Source of the DNA: Gemmatimonadaceae bacterium
GTDB lineage: Bacteria; Gemmatimonadota; Gemmatimonadetes; Gemmatimonadales; Gemmatimonadaceae
DNA: 37,899 nt
NCBI GenBank assembly: GCA_025451425.1
Contig: JANWKK010000148.1
Coordinates: 1-37,899 of the forward strand
Direction of reading: 5' to 3'
Below the pieces are notes generated by a model, which was given only the letters and a program-made list of their open reading frames with translations, made no database searches and was not told where the DNA came from. Below, in pieces: positions 8,154 through 16,629 of the stretch. How positions within the stretch are numbered: position 1 is the stretch's first letter; each line of letters opens with the position of its first letter. Both the position numbers and the translations under genes were made by a program.

Positions 8154-9955
8154 TGACGTTCTCGTTCGAGACGAGCCACCCCGAATCGTTCGTTCGCGAC
8201 CCCTCGGCGCGATGGAGAAGGCTCGGCCGTTGGGCGCTTATGCTCGCGATTCTCGTGCTGGCTACGGTCGCGATGTACGTAGTGCGCTCGTCGCTCGACA
8301 AGGCGCACGTGGCGCACGTGTACCTTCTCAACGTGCTTGCGGCGAGCGCGGCGGGCGGCCGCGCGCTCGGGCTCACGGTGGCGGGCCTGGCCTTCCTTTG
8401 CTTCGACTTCTTCGTCCTCGTCCCGTACCTCACGCTCACGATCGCGAATCCGCTGGACTGGCTCGTCCTTGCGGCGTTCTTGACCACCAGTGTTGTCGCC
8501 GCGCAGCTCCTGTACCGTGCCAACGCGACAGCTGACGAAGCGATGCAACGCGCCATCGAGGTCGACCGGCTTGCAGCGTTAGGCGAGGAGACACTAAACG
8601 CGGCGGACGCGAATCAGGCCCTGCGCGCTATCGCTGACGTCATTCGTCATTCGACCGACGCCGACAAGTGTGAGATCTACGTTCATGGCATTGACGCGCG
8701 GATCACGCGCGTCGCGCGTTCGGCGCGCAACGACGAAGGGGCGTCGCTCGAGCATCCGCCCGCCCCCAGTCTCGGGGACGCCGAGCGTGCGGCGCGAACT
8801 GCCCCACGCGGCAGCCTCATCGAGTGGATCATCGACCATGGTGCGAGTGCGGTCGAGCTCACGGACGGCACGGTGCGTGTGGCGCACGAACTTCCGCCCC
8901 CACGACGGTCTCCCGGTGGACAACGCTGGGAGGCACAGGCGGAGACCGCGGCCGCTGTTCGCGCAGTGACCCGCGTCGAGGGCGCATCGATGCTTCAACG
9001 GTTGAGTGAGAGCTTTCGCGCCTCGGAGGGTGTTGCTCGGCGCGACGCAGATCGCCCAGCCGTGCGGGCGATTGCCTTGCCCCTCCAGGCAGGCAGCCAC
9101 GCGGTCGGCGTTCTCCGCGTCGTGTTGGTCGATGGACTTTCGCTTTCGCCCGAACAGGCCCGACTCCTGGTGGCACTGGCGTACTATGCCGCCCTGGGCG
9201 CCGAGCGTGCGCGTCTCGTCGCGACGGCGGAGCGCGCCGAGGCCGAGCGGCGCGTCGAGGGTCTGCGCAGCGCGCTCTTGACGGCGGTGTCGCACGACTT
9301 GCGCACCCCGCTGACGACGATAAAGGGCATCGCGAATGAGCTCCTGCGTGGTGGCGACTCGAGCCGAGCGGCGATCATCGAGAGCGAGGCCGACCGCCTC
9401 AATGCCCTCGTCAGTGATTTGCTCGATCTGTCGCGGATTCACGCGGGCGCGGTGCGCCCAGCGCTCGCGGTCAACACGATCGACGATTTGCTCGGCGCCG
9501 CACTGCAAGGTGCCGCCGGAATGTTAGGCAATCGTGCGGTGCTGATCGACGCTCCCGACGGCGAGCTCCTCGCCGGCCTCTTCGACTTCACGCAAACGCT
9601 TCGCGTCGTCGTCAATCTGCTCGACAACGCGGCAAAGTACTCGCCGCCTGGCAGCGCAATGGACATTCGCGTCCGGCATCAGGGCCTGCGCCTAACGATC
9701 GCCATCATGGATCGCGGGTCCGGCATTCCACTGGCCGAGCGTGATCGCATCTTCGAGCCGTTTTATCGTCCGCCTGGAGTGCCGCCCGATATTCGCGGAC
9801 ACGGGCTCGGCTTGTCGATTGCCCGCGGATTGGCCGAAGCTGAAGGCGCGTTCGTGCGCTTCGCACCGCGGCCGGGTGGCGGATCCGTGTTCACGCTCGA
9901 TCTGCCGGCCGCGACAGCAATTGCGGCAGACGCCGATCTGCCAGGCATCGCCTGA
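8153..9955 (+). CDS. kdpD: KdpD C-terminal half: DUF4118 membrane sensor with histidine kinase
   Basis: About 600 residues. It begins directly with the KdpD membrane part: four hydrophobic segments within roughly residues 25-125 (DUF4118-like), then a GAF-like region (about 140-350), HisKA with the H-box VSHDLRTPL (His381), and a HATPase domain with N-box NLLDNAAKYS, DRGSGIP and GHGLGLS. All catalytic motifs look intact, so it should autophosphorylate and pass phosphate to the KdpE upstream. What is missing is the cytoplasmic N-terminal KdpD module (Walker ATP site plus USP domain) that precedes these in E. coli KdpD (894 aa). That module is encoded separately about 8.7 kb downstream (18631-19875). 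Start overlaps the kdpE stop. Confidence 0.9.
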   Translation: MTFSFETSHPESFVRDPSARWRRLGRWALMLAILVLATVAMYVVRSSLDKAHVAHVYLLNVLAASAAGGRALGLTVAGLAFLCFDFFVLVPYLTLTIANPLDWLVLAAFLTTSVVAAQLLYRANATADEAMQRAIEVDRLAALGEETLNAADANQALRAIADVIRHSTDADKCEIYVHGIDARITRVARSARNDEGASLEHPPAPSLGDAERAARTAPRGSLIEWIIDHGASAVELTDGTVRVAHELPPPRRSPGGQRWEAQAETAAAVRAVTRVEGASMLQRLSESFRASEGVARRDADRPAVRAIALPLQAGSHAVGVLRVVLVDGLSLSPEQARLLVALAYYAALGAERARLVATAERAEAERRVEGLRSALLTAVSHDLRTPLTTIKGIANELLRGGDSSRAAIIESEADRLNALVSDLLDLSRIHAGAVRPALAVNTIDDLLGAALQGAAGMLGNRAVLIDAPDGELLAGLFDFTQTLRVVVNLLDNAAKYSPPGSAMDIRVRHQGLRLTIAIMDRGSGIPLAERDRIFEPFYRPPGVPPDIRGHGLGLSIARGLAEAEGAFVRFAPRPGGGSVFTLDLPAATAIAADADLPGIA

Positions 9956-9962
9956 CGCATCG

Positions 9963-9978
9963 TTACCCGAATGGGTAA
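9963..9978. other. Short hairpin after the kdpD kinase gene
   Basis: TTACCC-gaat-GGGTAA is a perfect 6-bp stem with a 4-base loop, eight bases after the kdpD stop. No U-tract follows immediately, so it is a poor intrinsic terminator; it may be a processing or attenuation hairpin separating regulator and pump transcripts. Confidence 0.4.
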
Positions 9979-10085
9979 TTGTCGCGACGTCGGCTTCGCC
10001 TTACAACACAGAGATCTTCCGCCGACGCTCCCGCGCTCGATAGGCAACCTGGTCATCACCTGGGAGCAGCGAGTGAAGGACAATT

Positions 10086-10103
10086 TTTTTCAAGTTTTTT
10101 ATC
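10086..10103 (+). promoter_or_regulatory. Candidate KdpE operator of the kdp pump genes
   Basis: TTTTTCAAGTTTTTTATC, with two T-tracts about one helical turn apart, lies in the 263-base spacer (9956-10218) between the kinase gene and the first small membrane gene. It shares 15 of 18 bases with the site upstream of kdpE. The spacer has no convincing gene: an ORF from GTG 10073 exists, but its first codons are the T-tracts themselves. The expected promoter for the pump genes should therefore be here. Role inferred. Confidence 0.5.
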
Positions 10104-10218
10104 GCTGCGGCGGGCTTCTTTACGCGTCTTTTATGGCCACAACGGTAGCCTTCGTCGTCATTCCTGCGGGCTCGACGGAGTTCGTCGCGCATCGGTGGGG
10201 TGACGCGTCGGAGCAAGA

Positions 10219-10446
10219 ATGTTGGCCATTCATTGGGATATTCTCATCGTCGCCGGTGTCGTGGTGCTGTTCGCAGGCTATTTGCTTGTGCAGTTGTTGC
10301 TGCGCTTCAATGGCCTGCGGCTGCTCGAAGCGCGTCGCGCGGCGCGGCGCTCGCCGAGCGGCGTGAGAAATCTGTCTGACCTGGCGGCCGACGCGCGCCG
10401 CGACAAGAACACCCGACGGTCCGCTAAGCGGAGGAAGGCGCTGTGA
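10219..10446 (+). CDS. Small single-span membrane protein of the kdp operon
   Basis: 75 residues: a hydrophobic span near the N terminus (ILIVAGVVVLFAGYLLVQLLL) followed by a strongly basic cytoplasmic-looking tail (RRAARRSPSG ... RRDKNTRRSAKRRKAL). ATG 10219 has GGAG at 10210-10213, a well-spaced Shine-Dalgarno. I do not recognise the family. Its stop overlaps the GTG of the next small gene, so it belongs to the pump transcript; a role in stabilising or localising the Kdp complex, as proposed for KdpF, is possible but unproven. Confidence 0.6.
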   Translation: MLAIHWDILIVAGVVVLFAGYLLVQLLLRFNGLRLLEARRAARRSPSGVRNLSDLAADARRDKNTRRSAKRRKAL

Positions 10447-10568
10447 TCGATCTCGTCTACGTTGTCGCTACGATCCTCTTTTTTGCGCTCATGATCGTGT
10501 ACGTCGCCGCCTGCGAGCGGTTAGGCCGCGCGGCGGACGTGGAGCGCGGAGGTAAGGAGCCATCATGA
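10443..10568 (+). CDS. 41-residue membrane peptide preceding kdpF
   Basis: GTG at 10443 overlaps the preceding stop (GTGA) and its own stop overlaps the kdpF ATG (ATGA at 10565-10568). The product, MIDLVYVVATILFFALMIVYVAACERLGR..., is one transmembrane helix followed by a short polar tail. GGAGGTAAGGAG near its 3' end gives a strong Shine-Dalgarno for kdpF. Similar small ORFs with the pattern LVYxxxxxxFFALxxxYVxxCERL sit ahead of kdpF in many bacteria, as I recall; they have no assigned function. Confidence 0.68.
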   Translation: MIDLVYVVATILFFALMIVYVAACERLGRAADVERGGKEPS

Positions 10569-10654
10569 CTCTCGAAAGTGTGATCGCCGCGCTTTTGGCG
10601 GTGGCGATCCTCGTCTACCTGATCTACACGCTACTGCGCCCAGAGAGGTTCTGA
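10565..10654 (+). CDS. kdpF: KdpF, small subunit of the K+-transporting ATPase
   Basis: 29 residues, one transmembrane helix ending in the characteristic YTLLRPERF; KdpF of other bacteria is also ~29 aa and ends in LLRPERF. It overlaps the preceding stop by ATGA and is followed by kdpA after 8 bases. In E. coli KdpF is a lipid-like stabiliser of the KdpFABC complex. A very strong Shine-Dalgarno (GGAGGTAAGGAG, about 10548-10559) lies just ahead of the ATG. Confidence 0.85.
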   Translation: MTLESVIAALLAVAILVYLIYTLLRPERF

Positions 10655-10662
10655 GACAGGCC

Positions 10663-12378
10663 ATGACAGTCAACGGCTGGCTTCAAATTCTTTTCTACAG
10701 CGCGTGCATCCTCCTCGTTGCACAGCCGATCGGACTGTATCTCGTGCGCGTCTACGATGGTTCGTACACGTGGCTTGGCCCGGTCGAGCGCGTGATCTAT
10801 ACGATCTGCGGCGTTGACGCGAAGGAGGACCAGCACTGGACGCGTTATGCAGCGGGCATGCTGCTGTTCAGCGCGGCGTCGATGCTGCTCACCTACGTCG
10901 TGCTGCGGCTCCAGGGCGTGCTACCGTTCAACCCACAGCATCTGCCGGCAGTCGTCGACCGTCAAGCGTTCGAGACGTCGGCGTCGTTTACCACCAACAC
11001 GAATTGGCAGTCGTACGTCGGCGAAACGACGATGTCGTATCTCTCGCAGATGTCGCAGCTGGCATTTCATAACTTCATATCGGCTGCCGCAGGCATCGCC
11101 GTCGCCGTGGCCTTCGTCCGGGGTATTGCGCGTCGTTCGGCAGGACGCATCGGCAATTTCTGGGTGGACCTGACACGCGGCACGCTATACGTGCTGTTAC
11201 CCGCGTGCTTAGTGCTGTCGCTCCTGTTCGTGCAGCAAGGGATGATTCAGAACTTCAAACCGTATCTCGACGTCGTCACGCTGGAAGGCGGGAAGCAGAC
11301 GATCGCGATGGGCCCGGTCGCGAGTCAGGAAATCATCAAACAGCTCGGCACGAACGGCGGTGGGTTCTTCAATGCGAACGCCGCACATCCGTTCGAGAAT
11401 CCCACCCCGTGGACCAACTTCTGGTCGATGTTCACGATCTTCATGATTCCCTCGGGCTTGACGTATCTGCTCGGTCGGATGGTGAAGAGTCAGAAGCATG
11501 GCTGGGCAGTGTGGGCCGCAATGTTCGTGCTGTTCTTCGGCGGAGTTACGACAGCCTACTGGGCTGAATCACGTGGAAACCCTATCCACGTAACGCTTGG
11601 CGTTGACCCACATACGAGCCCGGCGCAGCCGGGCGGTAACATGGAAGGGAAGGAGGTTCGCTTCGGTATTGCGAACTCCGCACTCTACGCCACGGTCACG
11701 ACCGACGCTTCGTGCGGTGCGGTGAACGCCATGCACGACTCCTTCACGCCGCTTGGCGGTCTCGTGCCCCTCGTGAACATCCAGCTCGGTGAGGTGGTAT
11801 TCGGCGGCGTGGGCGCGGGCCTGTACGGCATGCTCGTTATGGTCGTGCTCACCGTGTTCATCGCGGGCCTGATGGTTGGCCGCACACCGGAGTATCTCGG
11901 CAAGAAGATTCAAGCGCGGGAAGTTCAGATGGCGATGCTGTACATCCTGATCTTTCCCGCCGCGATTCTGACAATGACGGCCGTGTCGGTACTGTTGCCG
12001 GCCGGTGTCAAGGGCTTGAACAACGCTGGCCCGCACGGGCTGTCGGAGATTCTGTACGCGTTCACGTCCACTGCGGGCAACAATGGCAGCGCCTTCGCCG
12101 GCCTCACAGGGACGACCTACTACTACAATACGATGCTCGGTATGAACACGCTCATCGGCCGCTTTGCGATGATGGTGCCGATGCTCGCGCTCGCTGGCTT
12201 CTTGGCGGAGAAGAAGATCGCGCCGGAATCGGTGGGAACATTCCCCGTGACAACGCCACTCTTCGTCATCCTGCTCGTCTCCGTCGTGCTGATCGTCAGC
12301 GCGCTCACCTTTTTTCCGGCGCTCTCGCTCGGTCCGATTGTTGAGCACTTGCTCATGCGCTCGGGGAAGTTGTTCTGA
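10663..12378 (+). CDS. kdpA: KdpA, K+-binding and translocating subunit
   Basis: 571 residues (E. coli: 557), a polytopic membrane protein with the four selectivity-filter-like loops of the SKT superfamily visible in order: [37 protein letters not shown] and TAGNNGSAF. It starts at ATG 10663 after a short gap from kdpF and ends two bases before kdpB. Together with KdpB it forms the high-affinity K+ pump. No disrupted motif was seen. Confidence 0.97.
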   Translation: MTVNGWLQILFYSACILLVAQPIGLYLVRVYDGSYTWLGPVERVIYTICGVDAKEDQHWTRYAAGMLLFSAASMLLTYVVLRLQGVLPFNPQHLPAVVDRQAFETSASFTTNTNWQSYVGETTMSYLSQMSQLAFHNFISAAAGIAVAVAFVRGIARRSAGRIGNFWVDLTRGTLYVLLPACLVLSLLFVQQGMIQNFKPYLDVVTLEGGKQTIAMGPVASQEIIKQLGTNGGGFFNANAAHPFENPTPWTNFWSMFTIFMIPSGLTYLLGRMVKSQKHGWAVWAAMFVLFFGGVTTAYWAESRGNPIHVTLGVDPHTSPAQPGGNMEGKEVRFGIANSALYATVTTDASCGAVNAMHDSFTPLGGLVPLVNIQLGEVVFGGVGAGLYGMLVMVVLTVFIAGLMVGRTPEYLGKKIQAREVQMAMLYILIFPAAILTMTAVSVLLPAGVKGLNNAGPHGLSEILYAFTSTAGNNGSAFAGLTGTTYYYNTMLGMNTLIGRFAMMVPMLALAGFLAEKKIAPESVGTFPVTTPLFVILLVSVVLIVSALTFFPALSLGPIVEHLLMRSGKLF

Positions 12379-12380
12379 CC

Positions 12381-14555
12381 ATGACCACGATTCCTACTTT
12401 GCCTTCGTCGCCACCAGGTGAGTCGCGCCCGTCCGCGCAAGCCGTGGCGCAGCGACAGCAGTCGAGCCGCAAGCGCCCGCTATTCGACCCACCGATCGTC
12501 CGTCGCGCGATTCGCGACGCGTTCGGCAAGCTCAACCCGCGGCACATGGTGCGGAACCCGGTCATGTTCGTCGTGCTCATTGGCTCGGCGTACACCAGTG
12601 TCGTCTTCGTGCGCGACCTCGCGCAGGGACGCTCCGATTGGGGCTTTACGCTCCAACTCGCCCTGTGGCTGTGGTTCACCGTCGTCTTCGCGAACTTCGC
12701 CGAAGCGATGGCCGAAGGACGTGGCAAGGCGCAGGCAGACGCGTTGAGGAAGTCGCGCACCCAGACGACGGCGAAGCGGTTGCTGTCAGCGGGGAATGGC
12801 CGCATCGATCGCTCGCGATATGAGGACGTCAACGCCGAGCGGCTGCACAAGGGCGACGTCGTGGTGTGTCTGCCGGGCGATGTCATCCCTGGTGACGGCG
12901 AGGTCATCGACGGTGTCGCGTCGGTCGACGAGAGCGCGATCACGGGCGAGAGCGCGCCGGTGATTCGTGAATCGGGCGGGGACCGCTCGGCGGTCACCGG
13001 CGGCACGAAAGTGTTGTCCGACTACATCGTCATGCGCATTACCGCGAATCCGGGCGAGACCTTCCTCGATCGCATGATCGCGCTCGTCGAAGGAGCCTCG
13101 CGTCAGAAGACACCTAACGAGATAGCGCTGACGATTCTGCTGTCCGGGCTGACGATCGTCTTCCTATTTGCGGTCGCGACGCTCCAACCATTCGCGGCAT
13201 ACAGTGGCGCCTCGACGACGATTCCGATTCTCATCGCATTGCTCGTCTGTCTGATACCCACGACGATCGGCGGGCTGCTCTCCGCGATCGGCATCGCCGG
13301 CATGGACCGAATGATCCAGCAGAACGTAATCGCGATGAGTGGCCGCGCTGTCGAGGCCGCGGGCGACGTCAATACGCTGCTGCTCGACACGACCGGCACG
13401 ATCACACTCGGCAATCGACAAGCATCGGACTTTCTCCCCGTCTCCGGTGTGGCGCCGGAGCTTCTCGCTGATCGGGCGCAGCTCGCGTCGCTCGCGGACG
13501 ACACGCCGGAAGGACGCAGCATCGTCGTGCTGGCAAAGACGAAAGTCGGAATCCGCGCGCGTGAGATCGGCGGCGAGCATGGCGGACATCGCGATGTCAG
13601 GTTCATTCCATTCAGCGCGAGCACGCGCATGAGCGGAGTGGATACCGAGGGATATCAGGTTCGCAAAGGCGCGGGTGACGCCATCCTCGCGTGGGTGCGA
13701 GACCATGGAGGCCACACCCCGGCTGATCTCGAGACGACCATTCAGCAAGTCGCGCTAGAAGGCGGAACGCCGCTGGTCGTTGCGGAGAAGGCGAACGGCA
13801 ACGGGGAAGGCACACGCATCCTCGGCGTCGTCTATTTGAAGGACATCGTGAAGGGTGGTATCCGCGAGCGATTCGATCGTCTCCGCGCGATGGGCATTCG
13901 CACGGTGATGATCACCGGTGACAACCCGCTCACGGCAGCAGCGATCGCGAAGGAAGCCGGCGTCGACGATTTCCTCGCCGAGGCGAAACCCGAAGACAAG
14001 ATGGCGCTCATCAAGCGCGAGCAGGCTGGTGGCCGGCTCGTCGCGATGACGGGCGACGGGACCAACGATGCTCCCGCGTTGGCACAGGCGGACGTCGGCG
14101 TCGCCATGAATACCGGTACGCAGGCGGCGAAAGAAGCAGGCAACATGATCGACCTCGACTCCAACCCCACGAAGCTGATCGAGGTCGTCGAGATCGGTAA
14201 GCAGTTGCTCATGACGCGCGGATCGCTGACGACATTTTCCATCGCCAACGACGTCGCCAAGTACTTCGCGATCATCCCGGCGATGTTCGTCGCGACGTAT
14301 CCTGTTTTGCAGACGCTCAACATCATGCGGCTGCATTCGCCGCAGTCAGCGATCCTGGCGAGCGTGATCTTCAACGCGCTCATCATTATCGCACTGATCC
14401 CGCTCGCATTGCATGGAGTGACGTATCGGCCCGCGTCCGCGGCGGTCATTCTGCGCCGGAATCTGTTCCTTTATGGGCTTGGCGGGCTCGTCGTGCCGTT
14501 CATCGGCATCAAGATCATCGACATGCTACTGGTCGTCTTACGACTGACGTCCTGA
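12381..14555 (+). CDS. kdpB: KdpB, P-type ATPase catalytic subunit (variant DTTGT motif)
   Basis: 724 residues with an N-terminal extension of about 35 residues beyond the usual start of the family. Seen in order: actuator motif TGES, TM4 region with [13 protein letters not shown], phosphorylation site with Asp336, nucleotide-binding region ([28 protein letters not shown]), and hinge [13 protein letters not shown]. The pump hydrolyses ATP to drive K+ uptake through KdpA. Oddity: the near-invariant DKTGT is DTTGT here (codon acg at 13389-13391, residue 337), while the rest of the segment ([12 protein letters not shown]) is canonical. Everything else argues for a functional protein. Confidence 0.97.
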   Translation: MTTIPTLPSSPPGESRPSAQAVAQRQQSSRKRPLFDPPIVRRAIRDAFGKLNPRHMVRNPVMFVVLIGSAYTSVVFVRDLAQGRSDWGFTLQLALWLWFTVVFANFAEAMAEGRGKAQADALRKSRTQTTAKRLLSAGNGRIDRSRYEDVNAERLHKGDVVVCLPGDVIPGDGEVIDGVASVDESAITGESAPVIRESGGDRSAVTGGTKVLSDYIVMRITANPGETFLDRMIALVEGASRQKTPNEIALTILLSGLTIVFLFAVATLQPFAAYSGASTTIPILIALLVCLIPTTIGGLLSAIGIAGMDRMIQQNVIAMSGRAVEAAGDVNTLLLDTTGTITLGNRQASDFLPVSGVAPELLADRAQLASLADDTPEGRSIVVLAKTKVGIRAREIGGEHGGHRDVRFIPFSASTRMSGVDTEGYQVRKGAGDAILAWVRDHGGHTPADLETTIQQVALEGGTPLVVAEKANGNGEGTRILGVVYLKDIVKGGIRERFDRLRAMGIRTVMITGDNPLTAAAIAKEAGVDDFLAEAKPEDKMALIKREQAGGRLVAMTGDGTNDAPALAQADVGVAMNTGTQAAKEAGNMIDLDSNPTKLIEVVEIGKQLLMTRGSLTTFSIANDVAKYFAIIPAMFVATYPVLQTLNIMRLHSPQSAILASVIFNALIIIALIPLALHGVTYRPASAAVILRRNLFLYGLGGLVVPFIGIKIIDMLLVVLRLTS

Positions 14556-14574
14556 CGGTTCGAGGAAACCACTC

Positions 14575-15168
14575 ATGGTTCAGAAACAGATTCAACCGGC
14601 AATCATGATGACGCTCGTGTTGTGCGTCCTCACCGGGTTGCTCTATCCCGCCGCGATGACGGGCCTCGCCCAAGCCGTCTTTCCGCGGCAGGCGAATGGC
14701 TCGCTCGTGACGGTGAACGGGCGCGTCGTCGGCAGTGAATTGATCGGGCAGACGTTCACAAAGCCCGAGTACTTTCATCCCCGACCGTCGGCCGCTGGCA
14801 ACGGCTACGACGCGACAGCGTCGGGCGGTACGAACAAAGGGCCGACGGACGCCAAGCTCGCCGACACGCTCATCGCGCGGGCGATCGACAGTGCGGTGAG
14901 GAACGACAATGCGGTGAAGGGAAGCATTCCGTCGGACATGGTCACAGCGTCGGCCTCCGGGCTCGACCCGGACATCTCGCCGGCGAACGCACGGCTCCAA
15001 GTACCTCGCGTCGCACAGGCGCGCGGCGTCTCCGAAGCCGCACTCGGTGCGCTCGTCGCCCGTCATATCCAGGGACGCCAGTTCGGCTTCTTCGGCGAAC
15101 CGCGCGTCAACGTATTGCTGCTCAACATCGCCGTCGACTCCGCGTTCCAAGGAAATAAGAAACCGTGA
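14575..15168 (+). CDS. kdpC: KdpC, accessory subunit of the K+-transporting ATPase
   Basis: 197 residues: one N-terminal transmembrane helix (MMTLVLCVLTGLLYP), then the conserved periplasmic domain with GSELIGQ.F..PEYFHPRPSA, SGGTNKGP, DMVTASASGLDPDISPANA and the C-terminal VNVLLLNIAVD. KdpC assists KdpA/KdpB assembly and K+ affinity. It follows kdpB by 19 bases with GAGGAAA upstream of the ATG, and its stop overlaps the start of the porin-like gene (GTGA). Confidence 0.96.
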   Translation: MVQKQIQPAIMMTLVLCVLTGLLYPAAMTGLAQAVFPRQANGSLVTVNGRVVGSELIGQTFTKPEYFHPRPSAAGNGYDATASGGTNKGPTDAKLADTLIARAIDSAVRNDNAVKGSIPSDMVTASASGLDPDISPANARLQVPRVAQARGVSEAALGALVARHIQGRQFGFFGEPRVNVLLLNIAVDSAFQGNKKP

Positions 15169-16532
15169 ACACCAAGACAATTCTCGGCGCCGTTGCGTCT
15201 TTCCTGTTTCCGCTGACACTCGCAGCTCAACAAAGCCCCGACGCACCCAAGCCCCAACCGCAGCCGGCACCGGTAAAGGTGCCGTTTGCGTTTGCCAGTT
15301 GGACCTGGCTCAACGGCAACAGCCGGCAGGACTCATCGGTGCTCGACACAAAGTACTTCACCGGCGAGTTCCGCGCCGACATGACCTTCATCGAACAGTT
15401 CAATCATCCGTCCGATCATACTCTCGTCGGGACGTCGGAGAGCGGGCGCACCAGCGAAGTCCAAGTTCAGCAACTGGGAATCGGCGGCGATTTCCACACC
15501 GAGCATGCGCGTGGCCGTGTGATGACGCAGTTCGGCATGTACTCAACGATGACGCCGCGCAACGACGCCAGTACGGGCCGCGGACAATGGCAACTCGACA
15601 ACGCATATCGCTACTTGTCCGAGGCGTACGGAGGCTACCACTGGGATAAGTGGTACGGGATCAACCTCGACGCCGGCATCTTCCTTTCCTACATCGGTCT
15701 CTTCAGCTATTACAACTTTGATAACTGGGTATATCAGCCGTCGTATGTGTCATCGAACACACCCTGGTTCTTCAATGGCATTCGGATTCAGATCTTTCCA
15801 ACCGAGCACTTGAAGATCGAGCCTTGGATCATCAACGGTTGGCAGTCGTATGGCATGTTCAACAGCGTGCCGGGGTGGGGAGCGCAGATTCTCTGGCGTC
15901 CGACGGGCTCGCTGTCCCTCTTGACGAACGACTACTACGGCCACGATTTGCTCAACACGCCAAACCGTGCGCGCTTTCACACTGACAATAGTGTCGAATA
16001 CAGATATTACGATCGGCCCAGTGGTATGTATGACAAGGGTGCATTGTCGATTACCGCGGACCTTGGTTGTGAGACAGGTGGAGGCGTGAGCTGCATCAGC
16101 TCGTCGCGGACATCTCCTGCGCAGAACTTCAAGGGCTTCATGATCTACGATCGATCATGGTTCGACCACGACCTGTACGCCGTCACGATCGGCGGTGGTA
16201 TGATGAGCAATCCCGGGCGCTATCTCGTACTGCTGCCGCCGATCAACGGCGCGACGGCATTCTCCGGAACACCATACTTCACGGAGAATCCGGGCGATCA
16301 GTTCAGCGCATGGGATGCATCGGCGACGTTCGACTACATGCCCGATCAGTTCGTAACCTTCCGCGGGGAAATCGACTACCGACATTCGAGCGTTCCATAC
16401 TTCTCCGGCCCCGGCGGTGTCACGCCGGTCGGCGGAAACACAGGTGCGCCGGGGTCTATCGTGCCGAACTTTCTTCCCGACCTGCTTACATCAGAAACGC
16501 GCCTGAACTTCGCACTGCTGGTGAAGTTCTAA
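15165..16532 (+). CDS. Outer-membrane beta-barrel protein (OmpL/BBP2-like porin) in the kdp operon
   Basis: 455 residues. A Sec signal (ILGAVASFLFPLTLAAQQ) is followed by a proline-rich linker and then many alternating aromatic/polar strands (YRYLSEAYGGYHWDKWYGINLDAG..., FLSYIGLFSYYNFDNW). The C terminus, LNFALLVKF, ends in Phe, a typical outer-membrane barrel end. It resembles putative beta-barrel porin-2 proteins. It starts inside the kdpC stop codon, so it is made with the pump subunits; the obvious inference is a pore letting K+ through the outer membrane when the pump is induced. Specificity cannot be read from the sequence. Confidence 0.82.
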   Translation: MNTKTILGAVASFLFPLTLAAQQSPDAPKPQPQPAPVKVPFAFASWTWLNGNSRQDSSVLDTKYFTGEFRADMTFIEQFNHPSDHTLVGTSESGRTSEVQVQQLGIGGDFHTEHARGRVMTQFGMYSTMTPRNDASTGRGQWQLDNAYRYLSEAYGGYHWDKWYGINLDAGIFLSYIGLFSYYNFDNWVYQPSYVSSNTPWFFNGIRIQIFPTEHLKIEPWIINGWQSYGMFNSVPGWGAQILWRPTGSLSLLTNDYYGHDLLNTPNRARFHTDNSVEYRYYDRPSGMYDKGALSITADLGCETGGGVSCISSSRTSPAQNFKGFMIYDRSWFDHDLYAVTIGGGMMSNPGRYLVLLPPINGATAFSGTPYFTENPGDQFSAWDASATFDYMPDQFVTFRGEIDYRHSSVPYFSGPGGVTPVGGNTGAPGSIVPNFLPDLLTSETRLNFALLVKF

Positions 16533-16629
16533 TCACGGCGTCGACTGGATTGCTATTGCATGCGCACGCGTTCGGCATCGTGAGGTCCACACCCGACATC
16601 GAACCCTGAGGATGTAAACTCTCTCGACA

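Noticed and set aside
10084..10100. T-runs as an intrinsic terminator
   Set aside because: No GC-rich hairpin lies directly upstream of the T-runs; the similarity to the site before kdpE makes a protein-binding site more likely.
9971..10366. ORF in the spacer before the kdp pump genes
   Set aside because: It begins with no Shine-Dalgarno, runs through the T-tracts, turns Cys/Ser-rich, and overlaps the better-supported 75-aa membrane protein with a good ribosome site.
11569..12348. A 259-codon minus-strand frame opposite kdpA
   Set aside because: Antisense to conserved KdpA, His/Arg/Glu-rich with no domain; a coding shadow.
16533..16629. Possible c-di-AMP (ydaO-type) riboswitch ahead of kup
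   Set aside because: The 97-base spacer is short and I could not find the conserved ydaO core or paired arms.
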